Positions 42,153 through 50,561 of a stretch of DNA of 64,000 nt are shown here, piece after piece. The DNA is from Eubacteriaceae bacterium UBA6119. GTDB taxonomy: Bacteria > Bacillota > Clostridia > Eubacteriales > UBA1433. The translations under genes were made by a program, and so were the position numbers. The stretch covers positions 138,960-202,959 of the forward strand of contig DIVZ01000003.1 in the NCBI GenBank assembly GCA_002423395.1, given 5' to 3'. The first letter of the stretch is position 1. The number at the start of each line of letters is the position of its first letter. The notes under the pieces were generated by a model, which saw only the letters and a list, made by a program, of their open reading frames with translations, was not told the origin of the DNA and made no database searches.

Positions 42153-43009
42153 TATTTTATGTACTGAGCTGTTATAGCTCTGTCATATCCGCTTAAGTCT
42201 TTATGGCAGTCAATATTTGTATATCCGTTTTTTATAAAAATATCGCATACGCTCTCTTTTTGCATATATCCTATCTCGACTACAAGAAAACCGTTTGATG
42301 TCAGATATTTTTTTGCTTGCCCGGCTATAATTTTATAAAAGTCAAGTCCGTCCTCTCCGCCGTAAAGCGCAGTGTAAGGCTCAAACTCTTTAACGTCAAT
42401 GCTTAGGATGTCCATTTCGTCTTTTGTGATATAAGGCGGATTAGAACATATAATATCAAAACGCTTATTTTTATCAAGTCCGTCAAACATATCCGACTTT
42501 ATTAATCTTACTCTTTCGCCCAGCGAATAGCTGTCAATATTTTTTTGAGCAACATAAATCGCACTATCGTATTTTTCTATGCCTGTTATTTCTGCGTCTG
42601 TGTTGTAATGTGCAATAGCGACTTCTATGCATCCGCTGCCTGTTCCGATATTTAATATTTTAGGGTTCTTATATTGCTTTGCTAAATCCAATACGCAATT
42701 TACAAGTATTTCGGTATCGTCTCTTGGTATCAGCACATTTTCATCGACAAGAAACTCAAAGCCCATAAACTCTTTTTTGCCCGTTATATATGCAACGGGG
42801 CAGCCTGAAGCGCGTTTGAGAATATATTCAAAAAATAAATCTCTTTCAAGTTGTGATAATATCTCATCACTATGCGCTATAAGGTATGCTCTGTCTCTGT
42901 CTGTTACATGACATAATATAATCTGAGCGTCAAGCGGAGGCACATTAATTTCGCTTGTACCTTTGCTTAAAATATCAACGCCTTGTTTTAGCGCATCGCT
43001 GATCTTCAT
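42152..43009 (-). CDS. prmC: Release factor glutamine methyltransferase
   Basis: A 285-residue SAM-dependent enzyme that methylates the GGQ glutamine of release factors RF1 and RF2. Residues 1-80 form the helical N-terminal domain. The SAM site is LNIGTGSGCIEVAI (here Ile for the usual Gly), and the catalytic NPPY is in ICSNPPYITKDE. It overlaps the upstream methyltransferase gene by four bases, so the two are coupled. prfB, its substrate gene, lies 9 kb away in this window. Confidence 0.93.
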   Translation of the reverse strand: MKISDALKQGVDILSKGTSEINVPPLDAQIILCHVTDRDRAYLIAHSDEILSQLERDLFFEYILKRASGCPVAYITGKKEFMGFEFLVDENVLIPRDDTEILVNCVLDLAKQYKNPKILNIGTGSGCIEVAIAHYNTDAEITGIEKYDSAIYVAQKNIDSYSLGERVRLIKSDMFDGLDKNKRFDIICSNPPYITKDEMDILSIDVKEFEPYTALYGGEDGLDFYKIIAGQAKKYLTSNGFLVVEIGYMQKESVCDIFIKNGYTNIDCHKDLSGYDRAITAQYIK

Positions 43010-44136
43010 TCTGCGCAGCCGTCTTTCGGATAATATGAATAAAGATAAGTTTTAATTCCGCCGTTATAAAGTTTGCGGTTTTTTGCACTTCTCTGTCCGA
43101 AAGATTTTTCAAAATTTTCATTACCGCATAATATAAAAGCAGACCATTCGTTTAAATTCTTATACACAATGCCCAGATCTTTATATGTCCGCATAACTTC
43201 ATGTCCGCCCGTTCTCATACCGTACGGCGTGTTAGTTATTATTACTCCGCATTTTTTCTTTGAAGAAAAATCTTTTAAATCCAGTTTCTGAAAAGATATG
43301 CAGTCACCGACGCCTGCTTTTTCCGCGTTTTCTTTGGCTTGTTTTATGCTGAAATAATCAATATCGCTTCCTAAAATTCTAAGCGGTATATCTGCGACAT
43401 TTTTTTTAGCTTCTTCTCTTACGTCAGCAAAGGACTTTAAAAAATCATCACTCCATTTTTCGCACGCGAAGGTTCTGTTAATACCGGGAGCTATGTTTTT
43501 CATAATCATTGCCGCTTCTATTAAAATAGTTCCCGAGCCGCACATAATGTCCGCAAGAGTTTTTTCCGCGCTGTAATCAGATAAAAGCACCATTGCCGCG
43601 GCAAGGGTTTCTTTAAGAGGGGCTTCGTTTCCCACAGCTCTGTAACCGCGCTTGTTAAGCCCGTGTCCCGAAGTGTTAATAAATATCTGCACAATGTCAT
43701 TTTTAATTGATACGTAAATAGCATAATCCGCTCCGCTTTCGGGCAGAACTGAGACTGAATGCATTTTTTTAAGTCTTTCTGCAACAGCTTTTTTAATAAC
43801 TGCCTGACAATCAGACTTGCTTGCAAGAGTTGATTTAACACTGCTTACTTTATAAATATCAAACTTTCCGTCCGAAGGAATAAATTTCTCAAATTCCAAA
43901 GCATTTGTATTATCATAAAGCATATCAAAATTATTTGCCTCAAATTCGCCTATAAGCAACAAAACCCTGTCTGCTGTTCGAAGATATAAATTTGCCTTTG
44001 CAATGCCGTAAATATCAGCGTTAAAATATACTTTTCCGTCAGAAGTATTATCTGCTTTAAAACCTAAATGCCATATTTCATTTCTAAGAACACTTTCAAG
44101 TCCGAAGGTGCATGTTGCGCATAAATTATATATCAT
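43006..44136 (-). CDS. THUMP-domain RNA methyltransferase (RlmL-like)
   Basis: A 376-residue methyltransferase for RNA. The N-terminal part (LCATCTFGLESVLRNEIWHLGF) and residues 50-150 form the THUMP RNA-binding region. The methyltransferase domain has LADIMCGSGTILIEAAMI for SAM binding and ITNTPYGMRTG as the NPPY-type catalytic motif, here with Thr at position two. It corresponds to the short YpsC/RlmL-N type that makes N2-methylguanosine in 23S rRNA. First gene of a pair with prmC. The start at 44136 has no strong ribosome binding site. Confidence 0.88.
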   Translation of the reverse strand: MIYNLCATCTFGLESVLRNEIWHLGFKADNTSDGKVYFNADIYGIAKANLYLRTADRVLLLIGEFEANNFDMLYDNTNALEFEKFIPSDGKFDIYKVSSVKSTLASKSDCQAVIKKAVAERLKKMHSVSVLPESGADYAIYVSIKNDIVQIFINTSGHGLNKRGYRAVGNEAPLKETLAAAMVLLSDYSAEKTLADIMCGSGTILIEAAMIMKNIAPGINRTFACEKWSDDFLKSFADVREEAKKNVADIPLRILGSDIDYFSIKQAKENAEKAGVGDCISFQKLDLKDFSSKKKCGVIITNTPYGMRTGGHEVMRTYKDLGIVYKNLNEWSAFILCGNENFEKSFGQRSAKNRKLYNGGIKTYLYSYYPKDGCAE

Positions 44137-44146
44137 ATATTATCCG

Positions 44147-45364
44147 TTACTTTTTGGTCTCAAGATATTTAATTGCTGCATTAAGCTGTGTATCCTGACC
44201 TTGGGTAATTTTCCCGTATTTATAAGTCACATTCTTTGGAAGTTCTACAACCATATTAGGCTCAACGCCTACTTTGTGTATTGTATCGCCATTAGGAGAA
44301 AAATACTGCTCTATCGTAATTTTATACCCGCTGCCGTCGCTCATGCCCTGAAGCGATTGTATTATGCCTTTTCCGTATGATTTTGTGCCTATCAGCGTAG
44401 CGGCGTTATTATCTTTTAACGCAGCCGCTAAAATTTCGGATGCGGACGCTGAATATTCGTTTATAAGCACAACAACCGGGATATTAAGCGATTGAGATGC
44501 AGTTGAACTATACTCCTGTTTTTTGCCCATTCTGTCCTGCGTGTATATTATCATAGCGCTCGGAAGAATTCTGTCCGCTATCGCAAGCGTTTCGCCCACG
44601 TCTCCGCCCGGATTGTTTCTTAAATCAATTATTAAAGATGTTATTCCTTTTTTAAGCTGTCCGTTAAGCACTGTGTTAAACTGTGTTGATACGTTTGAAG
44701 AAAATTCAGAAATGTTAATATAACCAACATTATTATCAAGTATTTCGCCCGTTACGCTTTCTACGCTTAATTCAGCCCTTGTAAGCGTCATAGATACTTG
44801 TTTGGTTGCCCTTAAAACCGTTACGTTTACGGTAGTGCCCGCATCTCCGCGCATGTATGATGCAGCCTGGTCAACCGTTATTGATGTGGCATCCTTATCG
44901 TCAATGGCTATTATTTTATCGCCTATCTGCATTCCCGCTTTTTCTGCGGGAGAATTTTTAAATACGCTTATAACTGTTACAAGTTTGTCATCGCCCTGAA
45001 CTATTCTTACGCCAATACCCGCGTATTTGCCGGTAACTTCCTGCTTGTATTCATCATATGTCGCCTTATCCATATATACGGTATATTGATCATCTGCGCC
45101 TTCAAATAATCCTTTATATGCGCTTTCCCATAGATTGTCTGTGTCTAAAGGCTGAAGGTAATTATCATTTAATTCTTTATATAAATATAAAAGTTTATCT
45201 ACTTTCTTCGCGGTATACGAATCAGAAACTACTATAACGCTTTTTCCTCCGAAGCTTATGCCGAATGTGGTAATAAGCGTATAAGTTAAGAAATTGGTCG
45301 CAACAACTATTGCAACGACTATAATTATCAAACTGCGCTTGCTTAATCTTTTATGTTCATCCAT
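44147..45364 (-). CDS. S41 family C-terminal processing peptidase
   Basis: A 405-residue serine protease of the CtpA type, anchored by an N-terminal membrane helix (residues 11-33) with the rest outside the cell. A PDZ domain (about residues 95-180, with GIGVRIVQGDDKLVTVISVF and GMQIGDKIIAIDD) is followed by the peptidase core. There the catalytic Ser is in NEYSASASEIL and the Lys in KSYGKGIIQSL. Substrates of such proteases include sporulation regulators and cell-wall enzymes; none is indicated here. The length is normal. Confidence 0.92.
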   Translation of the reverse strand: MDEHKRLSKRSLIIIVVAIVVATNFLTYTLITTFGISFGGKSVIVVSDSYTAKKVDKLLYLYKELNDNYLQPLDTDNLWESAYKGLFEGADDQYTVYMDKATYDEYKQEVTGKYAGIGVRIVQGDDKLVTVISVFKNSPAEKAGMQIGDKIIAIDDKDATSITVDQAASYMRGDAGTTVNVTVLRATKQVSMTLTRAELSVESVTGEILDNNVGYINISEFSSNVSTQFNTVLNGQLKKGITSLIIDLRNNPGGDVGETLAIADRILPSAMIIYTQDRMGKKQEYSSTASQSLNIPVVVLINEYSASASEILAAALKDNNAATLIGTKSYGKGIIQSLQGMSDGSGYKITIEQYFSPNGDTIHKVGVEPNMVVELPKNVTYKYGKITQGQDTQLNAAIKYLETKK

Positions 45365-45496
45365 ACATTTGTCTCCTTATGAATAAAGTTTGAATGCCTA
45401 TATAATAGTAACACAAAATAATTATATTACCACGCAATATTTATAATACCCTTTTAAAAAATAATATTCGAATTATTTTTGTATTTATTGATATTA

Positions 45497-45525
45497 TTGA
45501 CAAATAAAATGTTTTTGTATATACT
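45497..45525 (+). promoter_or_regulatory. Promoter of tyrS
   Basis: TTGACA at 45497-45502, 17-bp spacer, TATACT at 45520-45525. Confidence 0.82.
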
Positions 45526-45539
45526 CACATAATAGATTA

Positions 45540-45722
45540 TAGCAATGAATAAGATAAGTAGCGGTTTAGTTGTAATATAGAGAGATGTCGGTCGGTGAAA
45601 GACATTTTACGCTGAATTTGCGAATTACGGCTTATGAGCGTATTTTTATAAGAGGGCTGAGCAATTAGCCAAATTGGGTGGTACCGCGGAAATTTCGTCC
45701 CTTTGCATAAGGGACTTTTTTA
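45540..45722 (+). promoter_or_regulatory. T-box leader of tyrS
   Basis: The T-box core GGGTGGTACCGCG lies at 45676-45688, and the upstream stem I region contains a GATGTC/GACATT apical hairpin. A terminator follows (GTCCCTT at 45697-45703 with AAGGGAC at 45709-45715, then a T run). Uncharged tRNA-Tyr should stabilise the antiterminator and switch on tyrS. The specifier triplet should be TAC; one stands at 45626-45628, but I could not fix the stem I fold well enough to prove it. Confidence 0.93.
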
Positions 45723-45749
45723 TTACAAAACAAGAGAGGGTAAGTAAAT

Positions 45750-46979
45750 ATGCAACAAAGTGTTTTTGATGTATTACAGCAAAGAGGTTTTATAGGACAG
45801 CTTACACACGAGGAAGAAATTAAACAGTTGTTAAAAGAGGAAAAGGTAACTTTTTATATAGGTTTTGACCCGACAGCGGACAGTTTGCACGTTGGTCATT
45901 TCATACAGATTATGGTTATGGCTTATATGCAGCGTTACGGGCACAGGCCGATTGCTTTAATAGGCGGCGGAACGACAATGGTAGGAGACCCATCCGGCAG
46001 AACCGATATGCGCAAAATGATGTCGCTTGAACAAATTCAGGCAAATGGGGAAAAATTCAAGAAAGTTTTTAAAAAATTCCTGGATTTTTCGGACGATAAG
46101 GCAATAATGGTAAATAACGCAGATTGGCTGCTACCTTTAAATTATATTGAATTTCTGCGCGAGATAGGGTCGTGTTTCTCTGTAAATAAAATGCTTACGG
46201 CAGATTGTTATAAAAACAGACTGGAGAATGGGCTGTCTTTCCTTGAGTTCAATTATATGATAATGCAGTCATACGACTTTTTAATGCTGTATAAAAACTA
46301 CGGATGCACAATGCAGTTCGGCGGAAATGACCAGTGGAATAACATTCTTGGAGGCGTTGACCTAATAAGAAGAAAATGCTCTGGGTCAGCTTACGGAATG
46401 ACTTTTAATCTTCTTGTAAACAGCGAAGGCAAAAAGATGGGCAAAACGGAAAAAGGCGCGCTTTGGCTTGATAAAGAAAAAACGTCTCCGTATGATTTCT
46501 ATCAGTACTGGAGAAACGTAGGAGACGATGATGTTGAGAACTGCCTAAAACTTCTTACATTCCTTCCAATGGAAGAAATTAACCGTCTTGCCGCTCTTAA
46601 AGGCAGCGAGATAAATGAAGCAAAGAAAGTGCTTGCGTATGAAGTTACAAAGATTATACACGGAGAAGAAGAAGCGCTTGCCGCTCAGTCTGCAGCTGAA
46701 GCTCTATTCGGTCAGGGCGCGGACGATGCCGGTATGCCTACAACTGAAATAGCTATTGATAAAATTGAAAAGGGTATGGATATTGTAAGCCTTTTAATAG
46801 AAGCAAACCTTGCGTCAAGTAAAAGCGATGCTAAGCGATTGATAGATCAGGGCGGAATAGCGGTAAACGGCGACAAGATTGACAGTGTGGGAGTAATAAT
46901 ATCGCTTGATAATTTTGATGAGGGGAAAATAATCATTAAAAAAGGCAAAAAGATATATCATAAAATTGTAATTAAATAA
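45750..46979 (+). CDS. tyrS: Tyrosine-tRNA ligase
   Basis: A 409-residue class I aminoacyl-tRNA synthetase. The HIGH motif is HVGH in DSLHVGHFIQIM, and the KMSKS motif is KMGKT in EGKKMGKTEKGALW, a variant usual in TyrS. FGGNDQWNNILGG binds tyrosine. The C-terminal S4 RNA-binding domain covers about residues 345-405 (SSKSDAKRLIDQGGIAVNG). It is regulated by the T-box just upstream. AGAGAGGG precedes the ATG. Confidence 0.96.
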   Translation: MQQSVFDVLQQRGFIGQLTHEEEIKQLLKEEKVTFYIGFDPTADSLHVGHFIQIMVMAYMQRYGHRPIALIGGGTTMVGDPSGRTDMRKMMSLEQIQANGEKFKKVFKKFLDFSDDKAIMVNNADWLLPLNYIEFLREIGSCFSVNKMLTADCYKNRLENGLSFLEFNYMIMQSYDFLMLYKNYGCTMQFGGNDQWNNILGGVDLIRRKCSGSAYGMTFNLLVNSEGKKMGKTEKGALWLDKEKTSPYDFYQYWRNVGDDDVENCLKLLTFLPMEEINRLAALKGSEINEAKKVLAYEVTKIIHGEEEALAAQSAAEALFGQGADDAGMPTTEIAIDKIEKGMDIVSLLIEANLASSKSDAKRLIDQGGIAVNGDKIDSVGVIISLDNFDEGKIIIKKGKKIYHKIVIK

Positions 46980-47017
46980 TAATATAAAAGAGCCGATATG
47001 TCGCGTTATGCTAAAAG

Positions 47018-47052
47018 CAGACTATGATGTAATTAGTATCATAGTCTGTTTT
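47018..47052 (+). terminator. Terminator of tyrS
   Basis: CAGACTATGAT/ATCATAGTCTG stem with a nine-base loop and a short T run. Confidence 0.82.
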
Positions 47053-47069
47053 AATTAAGGAGGTAATTA

Positions 47070-47171
47070 ACGGGGAAACATTATCCTAAAGAATTGAAAA
47101 TCAATGTTGTAAAAGATTATCTTAGCGGTACACGATACTCTGAAAATTTAAAAATATATGGTTATTTATAA
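47070..47171 (+). pseudogene. Transposase N-terminal remnant
   Basis: Thirty-three codons read GKHYPKELKINVVKDYLSG and then TRYSENLKIYGYL before a stop. This is the helix-turn-helix start of an IS3-type transposase orfA (usually K-x-Y-x-x-E-F-K-x-x-V-V). TAAGGAGG stands in the correct place, but the start codon is ACG instead of ATG, and the rest of the gene is missing. A GCTGACT/AGTCAGC hairpin (47185-47213) follows and may be the end of the element or a terminator. Confidence 0.7.
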
Positions 47172-47258
47172 GCTGCGAAACAAAGCTGACTCCGTTTGAA
47201 GTGCGAAGTCAGCATTAGTCTGTTTTTTATTTATTGATACATGAAAATACAGTCTCTT

Positions 47259-47570
47259 TTATAATATTTTAATATTCTGCAGATATTCGCTGTTTATAAG
47301 TTCTGTTCCTTTTTTTGTTTTTATCTCAATCCAGTTTTCATTTACTTCAGTTATTGTGCCTTCTACATTGATGCCGTATGAACCGGTTGATAGTCTTACA
47401 TTTTTACCGATATATTTTTTTATTATTTCGTTTGTCAATTTAAAACCTCCCTTTTTTCTATGTTTTGAAATTATATTTTTATTTATATTAATTGCGTATT
47501 GCTGCGGCAGGATTATTACAAATAAAACAAATAAAGGCAAATAAATCGCAATCCAGACAGCTGAATTCAT
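47259..47570 (-). CDS. Small membrane protein with SH3-like domain; internal start likely
   Basis: A 103-residue frame. Residues 3-22 form a membrane helix, and residues 50-103 form a small beta-barrel domain (GKNVRLSTGSYGINVEGTITEV). That domain occurs as a stand-alone protein of about 60 residues in Clostridia, possibly DUF6897. A GGGAGG sequence (47451-47446) stands seven bases before a TTG at 47438, so the 59-residue domain can be made alone from the same frame. The full-length start has GGAGTGATG upstream. Layout resembles YajC but the sequence does not. Function unknown. Confidence 0.6.
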   Translation of the reverse strand: MNSAVWIAIYLPLFVLFVIILPQQYAININKNIISKHRKKGGFKLTNEIIKKYIGKNVRLSTGSYGINVEGTITEVNENWIEIKTKKGTELINSEYLQNIKIL

Positions 47571-47591
47571 ATCATCACTCCGTATATATAA

Positions 47592-47969
47592 TTATTTATT
47601 ATTATTTTTTAAAAACATTTTCAGCTTTTTAAAAGTTTCCGCACTTATTGAATGTTCCATCTTACATGCGTCTTCTTCCGCAGTTATTTCCGATACGTTT
47701 AATACATTGGTAAGAAAGTATTTTAAAGTATCGTGTCTTTCGCGCACCGCTAAAGCCGCCTGCATTCCTGATTTTGTCAGAACAATTGAAGAATATCGCT
47801 CCTGTGTTATATAACCCAGGTTTTTGAGTACGCCGACTGCCTTGTTAACGCTCGCACGCGATACATTCATAATCTGCGCAATATCAATAGAACGTATTTC
47901 ATTTTCTTTGTTTGACAATTCCAAGATTACTTCCAGATAATCCTGGCTTGATGGACTGAATGTGCTCAT
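47592..47969 (-). CDS. DtxR-family metal-dependent regulator
   Basis: A 125-residue regulator. Residues 5-65 form the winged helix (SQDYLEVILELSN, then MNVSRASVNKAVGVLKNLGY). Residues 70-115 give the metal-binding dimerisation domain with RHDTLKYFLTNVLNV and EDACKMEHSIS, where Cys-x-x-Glu-His supplies ligands. It is distinct from the MntR at 12520. Divergent transcription from feoAB and two operators between them suggest that it is an iron-responsive repressor. The ATG at 47969 has GGTGAT upstream; the frame could open at 48047 but would gain a non-family hydrophobic extension. Confidence 0.83.
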   Translation of the reverse strand: MSTFSPSSQDYLEVILELSNKENEIRSIDIAQIMNVSRASVNKAVGVLKNLGYITQERYSSIVLTKSGMQAALAVRERHDTLKYFLTNVLNVSEITAEEDACKMEHSISAETFKKLKMFLKNNNK

Positions 47970-48025
47970 AATATCACCGAAAAAAATTATATCATAAATA
48001 TTGACAAAATATAAAATATAATTTA

Positions 48026-48089
48026 AAATGTTATATGAAGTTAACATTTTAAATTTTTTTCAGCAGAATGTTAACCGCATCTAACAAAA
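48026..48089. promoter_or_regulatory. Two operators upstream of feoAB
   Basis: AAATGTTA-N8-TAACATTT (48026-48049) is a perfect palindrome. GAATGTTA-N8-TAACAAAA (48066-48089) repeats its core TGTTA-N8-TAACA with the same spacing, 40 bp away. Both lie between the DtxR-family gene and feoA. TTAACA at 48041 and CAGAAT at 48064 could serve as a weak promoter lying under the operators. Confidence 0.7.
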
Positions 48090-48102
48090 TGAGGTAGCAA
48101 TT

Positions 48103-48342
48103 ATGACTTTAGATAGAATAGACATAGGACAAAGCTGTAAAATCGTAAAAGTAGGCGGATTCGGAGCTTTAAGGCGCAGGCTTTTAGATATGGGTCTTAC
48201 GCCGAAAACACAAGTTATGGTAAGAAAAGTAGCGCCTATGGGCGACCCGATAGAATTATGTCTTCGAGGATACGAACTTACAATAAGAAAAGATGATGCA
48301 AAAAATATTGAGGTTGTTAAGTGGGAGGAGGAGAGTATATGA
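48103..48342 (+). CDS. feoA: Ferrous iron transport protein FeoA
   Basis: A 79-residue SH3-fold protein that assists FeoB. It has the family layout: GQSCKIVKVGGFGALRRRLLDMGLTPKTQVMVRKVAPMGDPIELCLRGYELTIRK runs through the whole domain without gaps. GAGGTAG precedes the ATG. Its stop codon overlaps the feoB start (ATGA). Control by the divergent DtxR-family regulator is expected. Confidence 0.94.
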   Translation: MTLDRIDIGQSCKIVKVGGFGALRRRLLDMGLTPKTQVMVRKVAPMGDPIELCLRGYELTIRKDDAKNIEVVKWEEESI

Positions 48343-50330
48343 TATTCGCGCTTGCAGGAAATCAAAACTCGGGTAAAACAACATTATTTAATCAGCTTAC
48401 AGGCAGTAATCAGCATGTAGGTAATTTCCCCGGAGTTACGGTTGAAAAAAAAGAAGGAATTATAAGAAAAAACAAAGACGCATCTGTTGTTGATCTTCCC
48501 GGCATTTACTCACTGTCTCCATATACAGCAGAAGAAATTGTTACAAGGGATTTCTTGATAAAAGATAAGCCGGACGGAATAATCAACATAGTAGATGCTA
48601 CAAATATTGAAAGAAATTTATATTTAACGCTGCAGTTAATTGAATTAAACATACCCATCGTTGTTGCGCTTAATATGATGGACGCGGTTACTTCAAGCGG
48701 CAGTTATATCGACATTGAAAAACTTTCGCACGAACTTGGAGTTGCTGTAGTCCCTATATCGGCAAGTAAAAACCAGGGTATTGATAATCTTATAAAAAAA
48801 GCTTTTGAAATTGCAAAAGAAAAAGTGCGTCCTAAAAAAATGGATTTTTGCGAAGGACATGTACATAGAGCAATTCACGCTGTAGCGCATCTTGTTGAAG
48901 ACCACGCGCAGAATATGGGTATATCAATGCGTTTTGCGGCTACAAGGCTTGTTGAAGGCGATGAGCAAATTGAAAAGTCGCTGAAACTTTCGGCAAACGA
49001 AAAAGATATTTTAAACCATATAGTTAATGAAATGGAAGAAGAGCTCGGGACGGACAGGGAAGCTGCGCTTGCAGATATGAGGTACGCATTTATTGAAAAT
49101 GTATGCAAAAAAGCGGTATTTAAAAATAAAGAAAGCAAAGAACAGCAAAGAAGCATAAAAATTGATAATATACTCACGCATAAACACTTTGCTATACCAA
49201 TATTTCTGCTTATAATGTGCGTAATATTTTATCTTACATTCGGTTTAATAGGATCTTATTTAAGCGAATTGCTTGAGCTTGCTATAAGCAGCTTTACAAA
49301 TTTTACAGACGCAGCTCTTGCGCATTTCGGCTTAAGCCCGACAATTCATTCGCTTATTATAGACGGAATATATGCGGGAGTGGGAAGTGTTTTAAGCTTT
49401 CTTCCGTTAATTGTTGTGTTGTTCTTCTTTTTATCCCTATTAGAAGACAGCGGCTATATGGCGCGCGTAGCGTTTGTAATGGATAAGCTGCTTAGAAAAA
49501 TAGGGCTTTCGGGGCGCTCGTTTGTGCCGATGCTCATAGGGTTCGGATGTTCTGTTCCCGCTATACTCGCATCGCGCACTCTTCCCAGTGAACGCGATAG
49601 AAAGATGACTATAGTGCTTACGCCGTTTATGTCGTGTTCGGCAAAAGTGCCAATATATGCAATATTTGTAGCGGCGTTTTTTGCGCAAAATAAAGCTCTT
49701 GTTATGATTAGTCTTTATGTACTGGGAATGATAGTTGCAATACTTTCGGGGCTGCTGCTTAAAAACACAGTTTTTAAAGGTGACCCCGTCCCGTTTGTTA
49801 TGGAGCTTCCGGCATATCGTCTTCCTTCATTTAAAACAATAATGATGCACGTATGGGAAAAAGCGAAAGATTTTATAACGCGCGCGTTCACAGTGATATT
49901 CATAGCTTCATTAATTATATGGCTGCTCCAGAGTTTTGACTTAAGATTTAATATGGTATCTGACAGTTCAGAAAGTATGCTCGCAAGCATAGGAACATTT
50001 ATTGCGCCGATATTTAAGCCTCTCGGATTCGGTAACTGGCAGAGTTCCACGGCTCTTATAACAGGGCTTACCGCTAAGGAGGCGGTTATAAGCACTTTCC
50101 AGGTTTTGATGGGAGGCGATATGAGTCTTACTGATTTATTTACTCCGCTTTCCGCTGTAGCATTCTTATCTTTTACCCTTCTGTATATGCCGTGCGTTGC
50201 GGCTCTTGCGGCAATGAAAAGAGAAATGGGAGCAAAGTACGCATTTTTTGCAATTACTTACCAAACAGGTATTGCATGGATTGTTGCATTTTTAGTATAC
50301 AATATTGGAAGGCTGTTAATAGGAGGCTGA
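48339..50330 (+). CDS. feoB: Ferrous iron transporter FeoB
   Basis: A 663-residue iron(II) transporter. The N-terminal G domain has G1 GNQNSGKTT, G2 region NFPGVTVEKKEG, G3 DLPGIYSL and G4 NMMD. The helical GDI domain follows to about residue 270. The membrane part has about eight to ten helices, with the Gate motifs GFGCSVPAILASRTL and PFMSCSAKVPIYAIF, whose cysteines may take part in iron passage. The ATG at 48339 overlaps the feoA stop; GGAGGAGGAG upstream fixes it. Expected to import Fe(II) under anoxic conditions. Confidence 0.96.
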   Translation: MIFALAGNQNSGKTTLFNQLTGSNQHVGNFPGVTVEKKEGIIRKNKDASVVDLPGIYSLSPYTAEEIVTRDFLIKDKPDGIINIVDATNIERNLYLTLQLIELNIPIVVALNMMDAVTSSGSYIDIEKLSHELGVAVVPISASKNQGIDNLIKKAFEIAKEKVRPKKMDFCEGHVHRAIHAVAHLVEDHAQNMGISMRFAATRLVEGDEQIEKSLKLSANEKDILNHIVNEMEEELGTDREAALADMRYAFIENVCKKAVFKNKESKEQQRSIKIDNILTHKHFAIPIFLLIMCVIFYLTFGLIGSYLSELLELAISSFTNFTDAALAHFGLSPTIHSLIIDGIYAGVGSVLSFLPLIVVLFFFLSLLEDSGYMARVAFVMDKLLRKIGLSGRSFVPMLIGFGCSVPAILASRTLPSERDRKMTIVLTPFMSCSAKVPIYAIFVAAFFAQNKALVMISLYVLGMIVAILSGLLLKNTVFKGDPVPFVMELPAYRLPSFKTIMMHVWEKAKDFITRAFTVIFIASLIIWLLQSFDLRFNMVSDSSESMLASIGTFIAPIFKPLGFGNWQSSTALITGLTAKEAVISTFQVLMGGDMSLTDLFTPLSAVAFLSFTLLYMPCVAALAAMKREMGAKYAFFAITYQTGIAWIVAFLVYNIGRLLIGG

Positions 50331-50333
50331 AAA

Positions 50334-50465
50334 ATGAAATGGGCTGATATTATTGTTTTGATATTAATCGCTATATGTGTAATTATATCCATTATATATA
50401 TAAGAAGAAAAAAATCATGCTGCGGTAATTGCAGTCAGTGTAAAAATATTAATAAGTGCAAATAA
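50334..50465 (+). CDS. FeoB-associated Cys-rich membrane protein
   Basis: A 43-residue peptide with one membrane helix (residues 4-23), then IRRKKSCCGNCSQCKNINKC. The CCGNCSQC motif is the mark of the small FeoB-associated proteins encoded after feoB in many Clostridia; it may bind iron. AGGAGG lies about six bases before the ATG, inside the feoB end. Third gene of the feo operon. Confidence 0.85.
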   Translation: MKWADIIVLILIAICVIISIIYIRRKKSCCGNCSQCKNINKCK

Positions 50466-50470
50466 AAAAA

Positions 50471-50500
50471 TTAAGCGGGATAAGAATTATCCCGCTTTAA
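50471..50500 (+). terminator. Hairpin ending the feo operon
   Basis: TTAAGCGGGATAA/TTATCCCGCTTTAA is a strong stem, though only a short T run follows. It lies six bases after the stop of the Cys-rich gene. Confidence 0.75.
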
Positions 50501-50561
50501 ATATAACTTTCAATATCCGCTAAAATAGGAAAGTATATTCTTCGCTACATTATATTATACA

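Noticed and set aside
43521..43841. 106-codon frame on the minus strand
   Set aside because: It lies wholly inside the RlmL-like gene in another frame and has no independent support.
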